Part shown: positions 63,833 to 64,000 of the stretch, piece by piece
Position numbering within the stretch: the stretch's first letter is position 1
Layout of the letters: each line of letters starts with the position of its first letter
NCBI RefSeq assembly: GCF_900103285.1
Contig: NZ_FNGS01000004.1
Location: 124,001 to 188,000 of the forward strand
Direction of reading: 5' to 3'
DNA: 64,000 nt
Origin: Siphonobacter aquaeclarae
GTDB lineage: Bacteria > Bacteroidota > Bacteroidia > Cytophagales > Spirosomataceae
Notes under the pieces: model-generated
What the model was told of the DNA's origin: nothing
Database searches by the model: none
What the model saw: only the letters and a program-made list of their open reading frames with translations
Position numbers and translations under genes: made by a program

Positions 63833-64000
63833 ATGCACGTTTTTAACCACATCCAGGACCTGCGCGCGTACCTGGCGGCGCACGCCGGAAAATCCGTCGG
63901 ATTTGTCCCGACCATGGGCGCCCTGCACGAAGGCCACCTGACCCTCATCCGCACCGCCCGCGCCGCCAATGACCTCTGCGTCTGCAGTATTTTCGTCAAC
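63833..64000 (+). CDS. panC: Pantoate-beta-alanine ligase, 3' truncated by the window edge
   Basis: The first 56 residues of pantothenate synthetase, which joins pantoate and beta-alanine using ATP in pantothenate synthesis. The diagnostic start is present: [24 protein letters not shown] with the HxGH nucleotide-binding signature, then CVCSIFVN. The gene runs out of the window. Divergent from the GT5-like gene. Confidence 0.93.
   Translation, partial: MHVFNHIQDLRAYLAAHAGKSVGFVPTMGALHEGHLTLIRTARAANDLCVCSIFVN

Overview
The window looks like a chromosomal segment of a moderately GC-rich member of the Bacteroidota, most likely a Cytophagales/Spirosoma-type organism. The evidence is two complete SusC/SusD outer-membrane pairs, a BBR-type TonB receptor, LytTR and ECF-sigma regulation with a HEAT-repeat anti-sigma factor, DUF4097 adhesin-like proteins, DoxX, and TAnnTTTG-like promoter elements. 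Genus assignment is inference. I see no rRNA, tRNA, CRISPR array, prophage or intact insertion sequence.

Layout. 1-3.4 kb: end of a GT2 glycosyltransferase, inorganic pyrophosphatase, SppA protease. 3.4-8.2 kb: an orphan IS630-type HTH protein, an operon (nucleoside transporter, methyltransferase, GNAT, possible small secreted peptide), a repeat lipoprotein and a coiled-coil envelope protein. 8.2-12.7 kb: ppk, a 73-residue protein and gyrB. 13-17.4 kb: class V aminotransferase, saccharopine-dehydrogenase-like oxidoreductase, two unknowns and an alanine-dehydrogenase-like protein. 17.6-21 kb: a vWA protein and a MoxR/ChlI-type AAA ATPase with a Doc-type toxin-antitoxin pair between them. 21-24.2 kb: DUF4476 protein, TlpA-like reductase, MgtC. 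24.4-35.4 kb: two SusC/SusD pairs with a secreted unknown protein between them. 35.8-39.7 kb: DoxX, a PepSY membrane protein behind a Fur-like palindrome, and a LytS/LytTR two-component pair. 39.8-43.5 kb: ECF sigma, HEAT anti-sigma, two DUF4097 proteins, DUF4386 protein. 43.7-54.6 kb: a patatin with an inserted membrane domain, a class D beta-lactamase homologue, and an RND tripartite efflux operon with its response regulator and kinase. 54.8-64 kb: TonB receptor, Na+/H+ antiporter, secreted unknown, M28 peptidase, truncated GT5-like protein and the start of panC.

The most unusual feature is a set of long intergenic hairpins. Three families unrelated in sequence (words TCTGTG, GGCTTTAAGC and GTTTTC) share one design: arms of about 25-33 bp, made of short degenerate tandem words, around a short loop. 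The copies sit at gene ends, and in one case the hairpin fills the whole gap between two convergent genes and contributes to a stop codon. Between copies of the TCTGTG family the words are permuted, yet the two arms of each copy stay complementary. A fourth, GC-rich nested palindrome lies between the beta-lactamase homologue and the efflux operon. Other points to follow: the Doc pair inside the vWA/AAA locus, the patatin whose catalytic Ser and Asp are separated by a multi-pass membrane domain, the Ald homologue without its usual His, the class D homologue with SAG in place of SxV, and the GT5-like protein without KTGGL or a C-terminal domain.
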